Shown piece by piece: positions 50,910 through 59,383 of a DNA stretch of 64,000 bases. This DNA is from Micromonospora chokoriensis. GTDB lineage: Bacteria > Actinomycetota > Actinomycetes > Mycobacteriales > Micromonosporaceae. The notes below the pieces were generated by a model. It was not told where the DNA came from. It saw only the letters and a list, made by a program, of their open reading frames with translations, and searched no databases. The translations under genes and the position numbers were made by a program. The stretch is from positions 62,001-126,000 of the forward strand of contig NZ_JOAN01000003.1 of NCBI RefSeq assembly GCF_000718555.1. Reading direction: 5' to 3'. How positions within the stretch are numbered: position 1 is the first letter of the stretch; every line of letters starts with the position of its first letter.

Positions 50910-52903
50910 GTGCGCCACCCCTTGCCGGACGACCGCTCGTACGCCTTGACCGCCTCCACAACCTCCCGGCCCACCTCAGCACGGTTTACCGTCGACGGGA
51001 CGTTCACGGTGAAGTAGTTGTTGATGACCGTCTGCCCGCCCGCCACACCACCGCCGAGCGCCACGCCCGCCGAGCGCGAGTCGCTGAGCAACCGCGCGGT
51101 TTTCTTGGCGTCGTGGACGAACCCGTCGGCCGAAGGGGTGATCAGCTCCGGCCCTTCCTCACCCACCATGTACGGTGTCCCGGCCTTGATCGGACCACCC
51201 GAGGCCCGGCCGCCGATGCCATCGCCGATGCCGACGTTGCGCCCCTCGGTGCGAGTCGTGGTGATCTTGTTGTGCACGCTGATCACGACACTCTTGCTCT
51301 TGATCGCGGCGATCCTGCCGGCGAGGGTCGTCAAGTCGATCGGGTGCTGCTTCGTCTTGACGTCAACCTCACGCTTGACGTTCGGAATGCCGAACAGCTG
51401 ATCGGCGAGGCGCTTCGCCTCGCCCTTCTCGACCTTCATCGCGTCGGCAGCCCGTAGGAACGCCGCCCGACCCTGCTCCGTGACCGCCGCACCAGCCTCT
51501 TCAGACCCCATGCGCTCGGCCACAGCAGACGCGTGGGCCTTCGTCTCCCGCACCAGCCCGAGCAGCGTCTCCATGTTCTTACGGCCCGACTCGGTGTTCG
51601 TGTCGATGCCCCGCTTGGCGTTCTTCGCCGCCTCCGCCGTCTCATCAAGGCTGCGCTCGAACGCGATCTCGGTGTTGTACATCGCCAACGTCTGGTCACG
51701 CAGCTCGGCCAGGGTGTCCGTGAACGCCTTCACCTCGACATCAGCAGTCTTCGCACCCTCGGCGGCCTTCATCAGCCCACCGAAGATACTGTCCCCCGCC
51801 TCCTGGCCCTCTTCGCCGCCACCCTCCAGGGCGGCCGCGAGCTCGTCCATCCGCTCACGGTTGTCGGTGATCTTGTCCCCGACGATCGGCAGCCACCCGG
51901 CCATGCCCTCGGCGAAGTGGGCACCACCCTGCCCGGTCTTCACCAACGCGCGGTAGACGTCGGACAGGCCGGCAACGAAAGTTCCGGTCGTCCGAATCCC
52001 CGACTCCAGGCCCATCAGCAGGCCACGCACCGCCGACGCGCCCTCATCGGCGCTACCCGAGATGTCAGACAGGGCATCCGAGATCGCGTCACCGATGCGA
52101 GGCAGGCCCTCGGACAGCTCCCGCACCACCGGGCCAGCCGCCTCCGCCGCCTGACGCAGCCCCGGGCCGATCTCGCGGACCAGGCCGCCGATACCCCGCG
52201 CCAGCGGCACCACATAGCGGGACGTCGCCGCGAACATGTCGTCGACGTCGCTGGCCGCCTCGGACCACTCATCGCGGATGATCGCGATGCCCTGGATGGT
52301 CGGATCAACGAACCGGGCGGCCGAATCCTCAAGGTCCCCGACGATGGTCCGCCCGAGCACCTTGGATGCGGCCTGAACCCGGGAGTCCTTCGCCGCCAAG
52401 CTCACGCCGCCGACGACACCGCCGACACCGACACCACCGAGCACCGCGCCAGCAATGGTCGCGCCGAGCATCGGCACCACCACCGCAGCGATACCCGCGC
52501 CGATCACACCACCCGTCGCACCCATCGGTGCCTTCGCCAGGATCGGCCCGATCCGGGCGATGAACTGGGCGCCGAACCCCTCGGCGGCGTCCTCGCCCGC
52601 CTTGCCGAAGTCGGGCAGCAGATCCCGAGACTTCGTCAGCTTGCGCAACTCCGTCTGCTGCTTACGGATCGCCTTGGTGATGTCGATCCGGTCAGCGGCG
52701 TCACCGGTGCGCGCGAAAGCCACCGCGAGGGTCTTCAGGCTGTCCTCGACGTCGGCGATCTGCCGGTCAAGGTCCGCGGCGTCCTTCTCCGTAGCGTCGA
52801 GCTTGTCGCCGAACCGATCGAGCCCGCCGCCCGCCCTGTCCGCCATCTTGGCGACGGTCTCTTCGCCCAACAACCTAATCAAGATGTCGCGCTTGTCAGC
52901 CAC
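50906..52903 (-). CDS. Tape measure protein
   Basis: 665 residues, GTG start. Coiled-coil N-terminus (about 1-95), hydrophobic Gly/Ala/Val block at about 125-172 (GVIGAGIAAVVVPMLGATIA), long helical middle, and a C-terminal part with KAGTPYMVGEEGPELITPS, a motif usual at the end of actinophage tape measures. Sets tail length; at about 1.5 angstrom per residue the tail would be near 100 nm. Confidence 0.88.
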   Translation of the reverse strand: MADKRDILIRLLGEETVAKMADRAGGGLDRFGDKLDATEKDAADLDRQIADVEDSLKTLAVAFARTGDAADRIDITKAIRKQQTELRKLTKSRDLLPDFGKAGEDAAEGFGAQFIARIGPILAKAPMGATGGVIGAGIAAVVVPMLGATIAGAVLGGVGVGGVVGGVSLAAKDSRVQAASKVLGRTIVGDLEDSAARFVDPTIQGIAIIRDEWSEAASDVDDMFAATSRYVVPLARGIGGLVREIGPGLRQAAEAAGPVVRELSEGLPRIGDAISDALSDISGSADEGASAVRGLLMGLESGIRTTGTFVAGLSDVYRALVKTGQGGAHFAEGMAGWLPIVGDKITDNRERMDELAAALEGGGEEGQEAGDSIFGGLMKAAEGAKTADVEVKAFTDTLAELRDQTLAMYNTEIAFERSLDETAEAAKNAKRGIDTNTESGRKNMETLLGLVRETKAHASAVAERMGSEEAGAAVTEQGRAAFLRAADAMKVEKGEAKRLADQLFGIPNVKREVDVKTKQHPIDLTTLAGRIAAIKSKSVVISVHNKITTTRTEGRNVGIGDGIGGRASGGPIKAGTPYMVGEEGPELITPSADGFVHDAKKTARLLSDSRSAGVALGGGVAGGQTVINNYFTVNVPSTVNRAEVGREVVEAVKAYERSSGKGWRT

Positions 52904-53126
52904 CGTGACCTCCCTGATTCACCGGGTGTTGCGCCATCAGGGCAGCCCGCTCATCAGCGGGCGTCGGGGCCAGCGGCAGCAGATGCGCGTGGATCTCCCG
53001 CAACGTCATCTCCCGCAGCACCGGCGGGCTGATCGCCACGTAATGCCGGGAGAAGCGCGGGCCCACCTCGTCGAGCAGGCCGGCTACGCCTCCGCGTTCG
53101 GCGGCGACGTCGACGAGGCAGAAGCT
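52896..53126 (-). CDS. Tail assembly chaperone, frameshifted C-terminal part
   Basis: 76 codons in the -1 frame relative to the preceding chaperone, entered by slippage at 53126-53132. The reading includes VAAERGGVAGLLDEVGPRFS, then HYVAISPPVLREMTLREIHA and a Gln/Gly/His-rich end. The stop overlaps the tape-measure start by eight bases. Fusion product would be 191 residues. This G/GT arrangement upstream of the tape measure is conserved in long-tailed phages. No strong independent start is needed, though ATG at MTLREIHA exists. Confidence 0.7.
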   Translation of the reverse strand, partial: SFCLVDVAAERGGVAGLLDEVGPRFSRHYVAISPPVLREMTLREIHAHLLPLAPTPADERAALMAQHPVNQGGHGG

Positions 53127-53470
53127 GGGGGGTCCACATCATCGGCGGCCGGCACCGGCTCCCAGTCGGCCAGGATCACCAGCGGCTCGAAGCCATCGAA
53201 CGGCTCGGGCACCATGTCGTCACCCCGCTTGACGCGAACGCCAGCCAGCCGCCGGGCCACCCACATTGCCGCGAGGTTCGCCGCAGTCGAATCCGCACGG
53301 ACACCGCGCATCATCTCCCGCAGCACCATGCCGGTCTGCCGCTCGACCTCCACCAGTTCCCGAGCCGGCACCCGCACCAGCGCGGCCTCGTCGTACACCC
53401 ACCAGTCCGACCCGTACCGCTCGTGGTCGTCCTCGTGGAACCGGAACCGCATCGCCGGCAGCAGCTTCAT
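53084..53470 (-). CDS. Tail assembly chaperone (gpG-like)
   Basis: 128 residues, starting MKLLPAMRFRFHEDDHERYG; C-terminal 20 residues Pro/Ala/Ser-rich. Size and place immediately upstream of the tape measure, with an overlapping -1 frame, define it as the shorter of the two chaperones that hold the tape measure during tail assembly. Four bases after the tail-completion gene. Confidence 0.72.
   Translation of the reverse strand: MKLLPAMRFRFHEDDHERYGSDWWVYDEAALVRVPARELVEVERQTGMVLREMMRGVRADSTAANLAAMWVARRLAGVRVKRGDDMVPEPFDGFEPLVILADWEPVPAADDVDPPASASSTSPPNAEA
53126..53132 (-). other. Candidate -1 ribosomal slippery sequence
   Basis: On the minus strand the bases read C CCC CCA in the X XXY YYZ pattern, in frame with the chaperone gene, 16 codons before its stop. 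Slippage would open the 76-codon -1 frame. GC-rich sequence follows and could fold. Confidence 0.65.
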
Positions 53471-53473
53471 CGG

Positions 53474-53986
53474 TCAGCCTCTCGCAATCTTCGCGGCCAC
53501 CGCGTCGATGACCTTGTCCATCTCGCGGCGCACGTCGACGCCCAGGCGGTCCACCGGCCGGTCCACAAACCCGGCACGGACCTTCTGCGCCACCCACGGA
53601 TTCACCCGCGACGTCGCCTTGTGCAAGGCGTGCCGCTTCAACGCCCGTGAGCGGCCGTACACGGGGTGCCGCAGGATGCCCCGGTTGAGCTGCGGCACGT
53701 CGCGCCGCTCTTTCTGCCCGTCGCCGTAGACCCGCCACGTCACCCTGGCCACGTGTTTGAACGCCCGGATCTCGGTGCGGAACTGCAGGCTGCGGGCCAG
53801 GATCGGCGCGTAGCCAGACGGCATGGCCTTCGGCACCTCAGCGGTAACCGCCGGACCGAGCCGTGCGGTGGCCAGTCGGAAACCGGCGGCCATGCCCTTG
53901 CCCAGCCCCGTGTTCCCGGTCTCCTTGAGCACGGTCATCACCCGGAGAAGCTCTGACGACCCGGTCACCCGGACGGACATGCCCAT
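53474..53986 (-). CDS. Phage tail-completion protein, HK97 gp10-like
   Basis: 170 residues, basic, starting MSVRVTGSSELLRVMTVLKE; a C-terminal region WVAQKVRAGFVDRPVDRLGV with VRREMDKVIDAVAAKI. Length and position fit the gp10-like protein family acting at tail completion; similarity is structural guesswork. Confidence 0.55.
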   Translation of the reverse strand: MGMSVRVTGSSELLRVMTVLKETGNTGLGKGMAAGFRLATARLGPAVTAEVPKAMPSGYAPILARSLQFRTEIRAFKHVARVTWRVYGDGQKERRDVPQLNRGILRHPVYGRSRALKRHALHKATSRVNPWVAQKVRAGFVDRPVDRLGVDVRREMDKVIDAVAAKIARG

Positions 53987-53989
53987 CGG

Positions 53990-54397
53990 TCAGGACGTGG
54001 CGCGGGTCAGTGGCCCGGCGCCCTGCCAGGTGACGCCCACCGTGGCCAGGTCACCGACGCTGCCACCGACCGGGGTGTGACCCGACACGAGCACCGGCCC
54101 GGAGTAGAGCGGGTTCGTGGCGCTGGTGGCCGCCGACGTGGCCTTCACGGTCACCGTCACCACGGTGCCCAGCAGCGGCCACAGCGTGGCGTCGACCGCA
54201 CCAGCGGCGTAGTCCTCGTTGAACTCCAGCGCGATCGTCCAGTCCTTAAGACCGCCGAGGCGGGACCGGAAGGTGTCACCCATCGCGGTGTCGTCGAGCT
54301 GGTCGGCGGACGCGTTGATCGTGGCCTGGCGGACGAACTGCGACAGGTTGACGGCGTTCACCGTCACAACCGCGTCGACGAAGGCGAATGAGCCCAC
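53990..54397 (-). CDS. Tail-tube-like protein (smaller paralogue)
   Basis: 135 residues from GTG 54397. Shares the sequence pattern DQLDDTAMGDTFRSRLGGLK with the major tail protein encoded just upstream (EQLDSTTFGGGGFRSRAGGLK-like), so the two are probably related tail-tube folds. May be a minor tube or tail-terminal subunit. Confidence 0.65.
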   Translation of the reverse strand: MGSFAFVDAVVTVNAVNLSQFVRQATINASADQLDDTAMGDTFRSRLGGLKDWTIALEFNEDYAAGAVDATLWPLLGTVVTVTVKATSAATSATNPLYSGPVLVSGHTPVGGSVGDLATVGVTWQGAGPLTRATS

Positions 54398-54422
54398 GGT
54401 GCATCTCCCTCTGGATACGCGA

Positions 54423-54452
54423 CAGCCCCGCCGGTCAGTCCGGGCGGGGCTG
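54423..54452 (-). terminator. Terminator after the major tail gene
   Basis: 10-base arms (54423-54432 and 54443-54452) with 10-base loop, 16 bases after the major tail stop. It would raise major tail mRNA over downstream genes. Confidence 0.6.
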
Positions 54453-54467
54453 CGAAAGAACGGGTGG

Positions 54468-55196
54468 TCAGGAACCGATGCCGATGGCCCCGGCGACGAC
54501 GAAGCTGCCAGTGACGGCGGAAACGTTCAGGCGGTAGTAGGCGTCCGTGATCGGGCCAGCCACCCGGGCCAGCCACAAACCACCCTGCGTCGTCGCCGCC
54601 GCGAACGTGCCCCGCACGGTCGGCGAGGCGAACCCGACCGTGCTGGCCGACTGCACCTGAACCGTCAGCGTCGTGCCAGCCGAGAAGACGTGCAGCACCG
54701 CGTACAGGTACTGGGTGCCGGACACCGTGCCCAGTTGCAGCACCGAGCCGGTCGCGCCCGTCGCCGAGACGCTGCCCTTAGCCTTAGCGACCTGACCACG
54801 GATCAGCCCGGCCGGGTTGGTGCTGGCCATGGACAGGCTGAACGGGGTCAACTCGCCCTGCGCCCCGAAGAGCTGGTAGCCGAACTTCCCCAACTGGGCG
54901 AAGTAGGCCACCGACCCCTCCGTCGGGGTTGGTGCCATCGTGACCACCCGGTCGGCGACACCCAGATCCGGGAACGCCTGCGGATCCGGGGCGTTCACCG
55001 CGGCGGACTCCCAGTACCCGGCGAGCTGCGCGGACACCGACTTCAGACCGCCGGCCCGGGACCGGAACCCTCCGCCGCCGAACGTGGTGCTGTCGAGCTG
55101 CTCAGCCTCCACGGCGAGCGACATCTGGTTGAGGTTGGTCGTGAAGTCGTAGCCGGCGACCCACGTCGTCGCATCGGTCAGAGCGAAGCTGCTCAT
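54468..55196 (-). CDS. Major tail protein
   Basis: 242 residues from ATG 55196. Beta-rich tail-tube type sequence: SLAVEAEQLDSTTFGGGGFR, then a middle part ADRVVTMAPTPTEGSVAYFA and a Thr/Ser/Val-rich C-terminal domain that may be a surface Ig-like extension. Position between connectors and chaperones and the following terminator fit the abundant tube protein. Confidence 0.78.
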   Translation of the reverse strand: MSSFALTDATTWVAGYDFTTNLNQMSLAVEAEQLDSTTFGGGGFRSRAGGLKSVSAQLAGYWESAAVNAPDPQAFPDLGVADRVVTMAPTPTEGSVAYFAQLGKFGYQLFGAQGELTPFSLSMASTNPAGLIRGQVAKAKGSVSATGATGSVLQLGTVSGTQYLYAVLHVFSAGTTLTVQVQSASTVGFASPTVRGTFAAATTQGGLWLARVAGPITDAYYRLNVSAVTGSFVVAGAIGIGS

Positions 55197-55360
55197 GCCT
55201 GGCCGCCCGTCCGCTTCACCGGACGAATGTGTCCAGCTTCGATCAGCGCGTCGATGTTGACCTCCGCCGGGTCGAGCTGAACCGTCTCGCCCTTCTCCGC
55301 CCCCGCCACCCGGCAAGGTCCGATGACCTCGAACTTCGGCAGGCTCTTACGCTCAGCCAT
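55193..55360 (-). CDS. Small phage protein (55 residues)
   Basis: From ATG 55360 (GAGGGTGAG upstream) to an ATGA overlap with the major tail gene. Begins MAERKSLPKFEVIGPCRVAG and has a short beta/helical pattern (VQLDPAEVNIDALIEAGHIR). Similar small proteins lie between tail terminator and major tail genes in actinophages. Function unknown. Confidence 0.65.
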   Translation of the reverse strand: MAERKSLPKFEVIGPCRVAGAEKGETVQLDPAEVNIDALIEAGHIRPVKRTGGQA

Positions 55361-55363
55361 CTC

Positions 55364-55792
55364 TCACCCTCCCGGCGCCATGACGCGGACAGCGAATGTG
55401 CCGCCGTAGTAGTTGAGAAGGCCCACCTCTTGCAGGCCGTTGGGGTTGAAGCTGTCGACCACCAGGTCATCGATCAGGCCGCCGAGGGTCTTGTCGCCGT
55501 CTTCCAGCGCCGCGCGGATCGATCGGACACCCGTCGCGCTGGCGTACTGCGCAAGGCGCAACTGACCCGAACGGTCAAGCTGCGCGCCGGTCAGCAGCGC
55601 AATGCGGAACGGGTAGACGATCAGTCCTCGGCGCATCGCCTCCCGGTAGGACGGAATCTCGGGCACCAGCGGGAACGCTGCCGCCTTGTCGAGGGTCGGG
55701 TCGTCGGGTGCGTAGCTGTAGGCGCGGAGGCCGTCGACGGTGCCCAGCCGCACCTTGAGCGCGGTCATGATCTGGTCGATCGTCGCCGCCAC
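55364..55792 (-). CDS. Phage tail terminator-like protein
   Basis: 142 residues, GTG start. AATIDQIMTALKVRLGTVDG at the N-terminus and an alpha/beta body, matching in size the neck proteins that cap the tail tube (HK97 gp10/lambda gpU position). Assigned mainly by place in the conserved order. Confidence 0.6.
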   Translation of the reverse strand: MAATIDQIMTALKVRLGTVDGLRAYSYAPDDPTLDKAAAFPLVPEIPSYREAMRRGLIVYPFRIALLTGAQLDRSGQLRLAQYASATGVRSIRAALEDGDKTLGGLIDDLVVDSFNPNGLQEVGLLNYYGGTFAVRVMAPGG

Positions 55793-55793
55793 G

Positions 55794-56402
55794 TCAGTTC
55801 ACCAGGATCGCGTCGCGCCGATACGGGGCCAGCTTCTGCTCTGCGAGGCTATTCATGCGCACCCTGACCGGCCCAAACTCACCGAAACCCGCCACTCCGA
55901 ATGGGGCGTCACCTAGCTTGAACGACTCGGCGGCCATGATCAGGCATGCCTCCTTGACAGGGCCCGGAACCGCATCCCAGCCCCACTGCGCGGTCACCCG
56001 AATTAGCCCGTCAACGCCCCACCAGAAGGCGCCGTACCCGCCCAGCGGACGGATGCGGTAGTACGGCCAGCCGGGCTGGCCGCCGACCATCCCGTTCAAC
56101 GGCTCCAGCCGGTAGGCGCTGGGTGGCCACGAAGCGAACGAGCCAAGCCCGGTCGCGTCGACGGCGATCTGTAGGCCCGCGGTGGTGTGGAAATCGTCGA
56201 CCACCACCAGCACGGTGCTGTCCGGCGCGAACAGCCGCGCCGACGCGTCAGTGGTCTTGTTGAACTGGCGCCCACACCACGCCTCGATCTCCCGGGAAGC
56301 AGTGGCCAGGGCCTCGCCCAGCCGCACGTCGTCGACGGCGTCCTCAACATCCATGCGAGCTTTCAGCTCCGGGACAGTGGCGTACGAGTCACCAAGCGCC
56401 AT
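55794..56402 (-). CDS. Head-tail connector protein (gp6-like adaptor)
   Basis: 202 residues from ATG 56402 with GGAGGG upstream. Helical N-terminus YATVPELKARMDVEDAVDDV and LGEALATASREIEAWCGRQF is characteristic of gp6-like adaptors that bind the portal; PVKEACLIMAAESFK near the end. Confidence 0.78.
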   Translation of the reverse strand: MALGDSYATVPELKARMDVEDAVDDVRLGEALATASREIEAWCGRQFNKTTDASARLFAPDSTVLVVVDDFHTTAGLQIAVDATGLGSFASWPPSAYRLEPLNGMVGGQPGWPYYRIRPLGGYGAFWWGVDGLIRVTAQWGWDAVPGPVKEACLIMAAESFKLGDAPFGVAGFGEFGPVRVRMNSLAEQKLAPYRRDAILVN

Positions 56403-56420
56403 GGACCCTCCCCGGGGCGG

Positions 56421-56457
56421 GGAACGCCCACCGGTTGATGCGACCGGTGGGCGTTCC
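56421..56457. terminator. Strong hairpin between head gene and connector gene
   Basis: Perfect 15-base-pair stem (56421-56435 with 56443-56457), seven-base loop, in the 70-base gap. No U run follows on the minus strand. Terminator or mRNA-stability element. Confidence 0.6.
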
Positions 56458-56472
56458 GCAGTGGTCGTTCGG

Positions 56473-57108
56473 TCAGCGGGCGGTGGCGTTCTTGCCAACG
56501 TCCTCCGGCTTCACCCCGGGCGGGGTCTGCTGCCAGCCTCCCGGCGTCAGGTACAGGTCCGCCGTGTAGATCGGGCCGATGGCCGGCGGCGGCGGGACCT
56601 CGCCTCGGGCGATCTGCCCGAGCATCTCGTCGGTGATGCCCATCTTGTCGACGAACTCCCGAGTCAGGCTCGGGGCCTTCGCCAGCGCCGCCGCGAACAG
56701 CTTGTCGCCGCCCGCATCCGGCGTCACACCAGGGGTGACCTCTGCCGGGATCCGGTCGGGGTCGACACCCGGGACGACGAGACCGGTCGCGCCGACGGTG
56801 TCCTCACCGTGCACGCCCTTCAGGCCGTCGCTCGGGTTGTCCTCGAACGGCCGTCCGCTGCGCGGGTCGACCGGCACATCGCCCGGCTTGGTCGAAAACG
56901 GCGCCGACTGGCCCTCTGTGACGGTGATGTCGCCACGAACCGGTGCGGCGATCACGGATGCGTCGCCCGCAATCCGCTGGTCGCCGCCGGACTGGGCCGC
57001 CCCCGCGCCGGGGTTCTGCGTCTTCGCCGCGCGGGCCGAGGACGAACCTGCCGCCTCAGCCTTGCTGGCCGCTGCGGCACCCGCCTTGTTCGGGTCGCTG
57101 GTTGCCAT
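56473..57108 (-). CDS. Phage head-associated protein, unknown
   Basis: 211 residues. Ala/Lys/Ser-rich N-terminal 45 residues (SDPNKAGAAAASKAEAAGSS), Pro-rich middle, and a short helical element FVDKMGITDEMLGQIARGE. Directly follows the capsid gene; may be a decoration or small head protein. No family recognised. Confidence 0.6.
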   Translation of the reverse strand: MATSDPNKAGAAAASKAEAAGSSSARAAKTQNPGAGAAQSGGDQRIAGDASVIAAPVRGDITVTEGQSAPFSTKPGDVPVDPRSGRPFEDNPSDGLKGVHGEDTVGATGLVVPGVDPDRIPAEVTPGVTPDAGGDKLFAAALAKAPSLTREFVDKMGITDEMLGQIARGEVPPPPAIGPIYTADLYLTPGGWQQTPPGVKPEDVGKNATAR

Positions 57109-57122
57109 GATTCACTCTCCGA

Positions 57123-58580
57123 TCAGGTGGTCAGGGTCAGGACGCGGAACGCGCCGGCCGTCGAAACGTCGGCGCCGACCCGCCAGAAGGCGTACCAGGC
57201 ACCCTGGCCGGTGGGGCGACGGTTCGCGCCGAGAACCACCGGGTCGTAGACCACGGACATGCCGATGCGGTCGACGATGTAGTACTGGCGCATGTCACCG
57301 AACGCCAGCACCTTGGCGGCGTTCGCGAACGCGCCGACCACCGAGGTTGACTCCAGCAGCGGCTTACCGAGCAGCGTCGGCACGTCGCCGTTGTCGTTGA
57401 CGATGGACGTAGTCGAGCCGGTGAACGACGGCACGTTGCGCAGCGCGTTGATGGTGGTCAGGTTCGCCAGCCAGACGTTGTTCGCCCGCGGGCCGCGCCA
57501 GCGGGCCGGCAGGGCACCCATCAGCGAGTAGACCGATGCGGCGGTCGGACCGGTCGCAGCCGTACCAGCAGCGGCGGCGAGGGTGGTACCGCGGGCCAGG
57601 ACACCCCACGGTTGGCCGGTGCCGGTGCCGACCGCGAACGCCGACTCCTCCAGCCGGTCCTTGGCGTCGGCGAGCAGCTCGGGCAGCTGCTGCGCGATGT
57701 CGGAGTCGCCGAGCACCTCGTAGGAGCCGAACAGGTACGCGTCGGCCTTCTGCGGGGTGATCTTCAGCTGACCGACGGTCGGGCTGGCGTCGGCGGCCTC
57801 GATGCCCTCCGCGGTCCACTCGGCGCTGACACCGGCGCTGGTGACGCCGTTCCAGTCGTTCGTGGCCGTGGTCTTGATCGTGGCGTACGCCCGGTAGGGG
57901 TTCGCCGACCCGTTGTTCGTCAGGATGATCGTCGGGTCGAGGGTGAACGGCACCAGGTAGCCGCCGTTCGCCGGGGTCAGCGACAGCGCCGCCCGAGACG
58001 ACATGCCACCCGGATCCTCCATGTACGACTGGAACGCCGCCAGGTACTCGGGGGTGCTGGTGATCAGCATCTGTCGGGCCACCGCGGTACCGAACCGGGC
58101 GCCGGTCTTCTCGACCAGCTTCGTGGCCTGCTCCGCGCCGTCATGGGCGAGCGCCCAATGGTCACTTCGGGCGGCGTACTGCTCGATGGCGGCGACCGCG
58201 CGGGCGCGGACGTCAGCCGGCTCGACCAGTCCACCGCGAACGGCGTCGAGGTTCTCGTACGGGTTACGGATCGACCGCCGCCGACCCAGCTCAGGGGCGC
58301 CGCGCTCAGAGATGCTGCGCTCGGTGCGCGGCTCGTCGGCGGGCTCGTCGCGGTTCGCCTCGACCAGCGACGCGCGCTGCACACGGGCGATGCGCTCCTC
58401 ACGCTCGGCCAGGGGCTTCAGTTCCTCGGCGAGCAGGTCGGACTCGGCGAGCAGGTCGTCGAGGCGCTGGTGCGCCGTCTCGTCGGCCTCGCCGTTCTGG
58501 TCGAGCTTCTCCAGGGTTGCCAGGTCAGACCGGATGGAGTCCATCCGGGTGCGGATCTCATCCGCGCGCTTGAGGCCCAT
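57123..58580 (-). CDS. HK97-type major capsid protein
   Basis: 485 residues from ATG 58580 (GGAG eight bases upstream). The first 110 residues are a charged coiled coil (scaffolding delta domain) with LRADEIRTRMDS-type heptads; then the HK97 fold, with VPFTLDPTIILTNNGSANPY and AYLFGSYEVLGDSDIAQQLP (E-loop/A-domain region) and AFWRVGADVSTAGAFRVLTL at the end. The delta domain should be removed by the adjacent protease. Confidence 0.88.
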   Translation of the reverse strand: MGLKRADEIRTRMDSIRSDLATLEKLDQNGEADETAHQRLDDLLAESDLLAEELKPLAEREERIARVQRASLVEANRDEPADEPRTERSISERGAPELGRRRSIRNPYENLDAVRGGLVEPADVRARAVAAIEQYAARSDHWALAHDGAEQATKLVEKTGARFGTAVARQMLITSTPEYLAAFQSYMEDPGGMSSRAALSLTPANGGYLVPFTLDPTIILTNNGSANPYRAYATIKTTATNDWNGVTSAGVSAEWTAEGIEAADASPTVGQLKITPQKADAYLFGSYEVLGDSDIAQQLPELLADAKDRLEESAFAVGTGTGQPWGVLARGTTLAAAAGTAATGPTAASVYSLMGALPARWRGPRANNVWLANLTTINALRNVPSFTGSTTSIVNDNGDVPTLLGKPLLESTSVVGAFANAAKVLAFGDMRQYYIVDRIGMSVVYDPVVLGANRRPTGQGAWYAFWRVGADVSTAGAFRVLTLTT

Positions 58581-58585
58581 GAGGG

Positions 58586-59383
58586 CTACTCCCATCCTCG
58601 GGTAAGTCGAGCAGCGCGGATGCGCGTGCTCAGGGGGACAGACCGAGCGGAGGGCCGCGAGGGCGAGTCTTCGGTCGCTTCGACGGTGTCCGGGACTTCC
58701 GGAGGGTCGACATGATCCAGACTGTCCGGGTCCACCTCGGCGAGGGGAGGGGTCAGCCGGTCGAGCTGGTCGAGCAGCGCCTGCCGCCGCTCGGCAGGGG
58801 CGGTAAGGAGAGCGCCGAGCACCTGCTGCGCTCGGACACCGGTGATGGCAGCTCCGGCAAATGCCGGGAACGGCGTTGGCCCAAACTCACGCATCATCAC
58901 CTCAAGACGGGTGACGGTGCGCAGTCTCCCGCCCGCGCCGGCCCGGTACTGCTGACCAGGCCGCAACTGTGGGTCCGACTTGACGAAGCGCCCGCCGTAC
59001 GACTGGGCTTTCACCGCGCCCATGCGGATGGCTTCGAGAACCTCGTCCGCAAGCTCGGAGTTGCCATACTCGCTGATCGTGAGCACGCCTCGCGCGTCTA
59101 CCCGCACCTCCTTCGAGACGCCGATCGGCACCGAGCCGCGATCGCTGGGCGTGCCAGCAATCGTCATGCCGTGGTTGTAGACCACCGGAAACCCGGCGCC
59201 CTGGTGCCGCGAGATAGTGCGGTTGAACGCCGACCGATGATTCACCTCGAAGTAGTGCCCGTCGGCGTCGATGATTTCCGCCGGCTCGTCGAAGATGGCC
59301 GCGTACGCCTCGACGGTGCGGCCGGTACCACCAGAGCGGATCCGGATGTCATCGAGCGCGACAGCGCGGATGAAGTCGCTCAC
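58586..59383 (-). CDS. HK97-family prohead protease (S78)
   Basis: 265 residues, GTG overlapping the portal stop. Catalytic elements: VVYNHGMTIAG (His), KAQSYGGRFVKS (Ser), with EFGPTPFPAFAGAAITGV as the family C-terminal strand. Processes the capsid delta domain during maturation. The C-terminal 90 residues are charged and may be a scaffold-like tail. Confidence 0.85.
   Translation of the reverse strand: MSDFIRAVALDDIRIRSGGTGRTVEAYAAIFDEPAEIIDADGHYFEVNHRSAFNRTISRHQGAGFPVVYNHGMTIAGTPSDRGSVPIGVSKEVRVDARGVLTISEYGNSELADEVLEAIRMGAVKAQSYGGRFVKSDPQLRPGQQYRAGAGGRLRTVTRLEVMMREFGPTPFPAFAGAAITGVRAQQVLGALLTAPAERRQALLDQLDRLTPPLAEVDPDSLDHVDPPEVPDTVEATEDSPSRPSARSVPLSTRIRAARLTRGWE

Noticed and set aside
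54397..54576. Short Arg/Gly-rich frame over the tail region
   Set aside because: Shadow of the major tail gene with no start signal.
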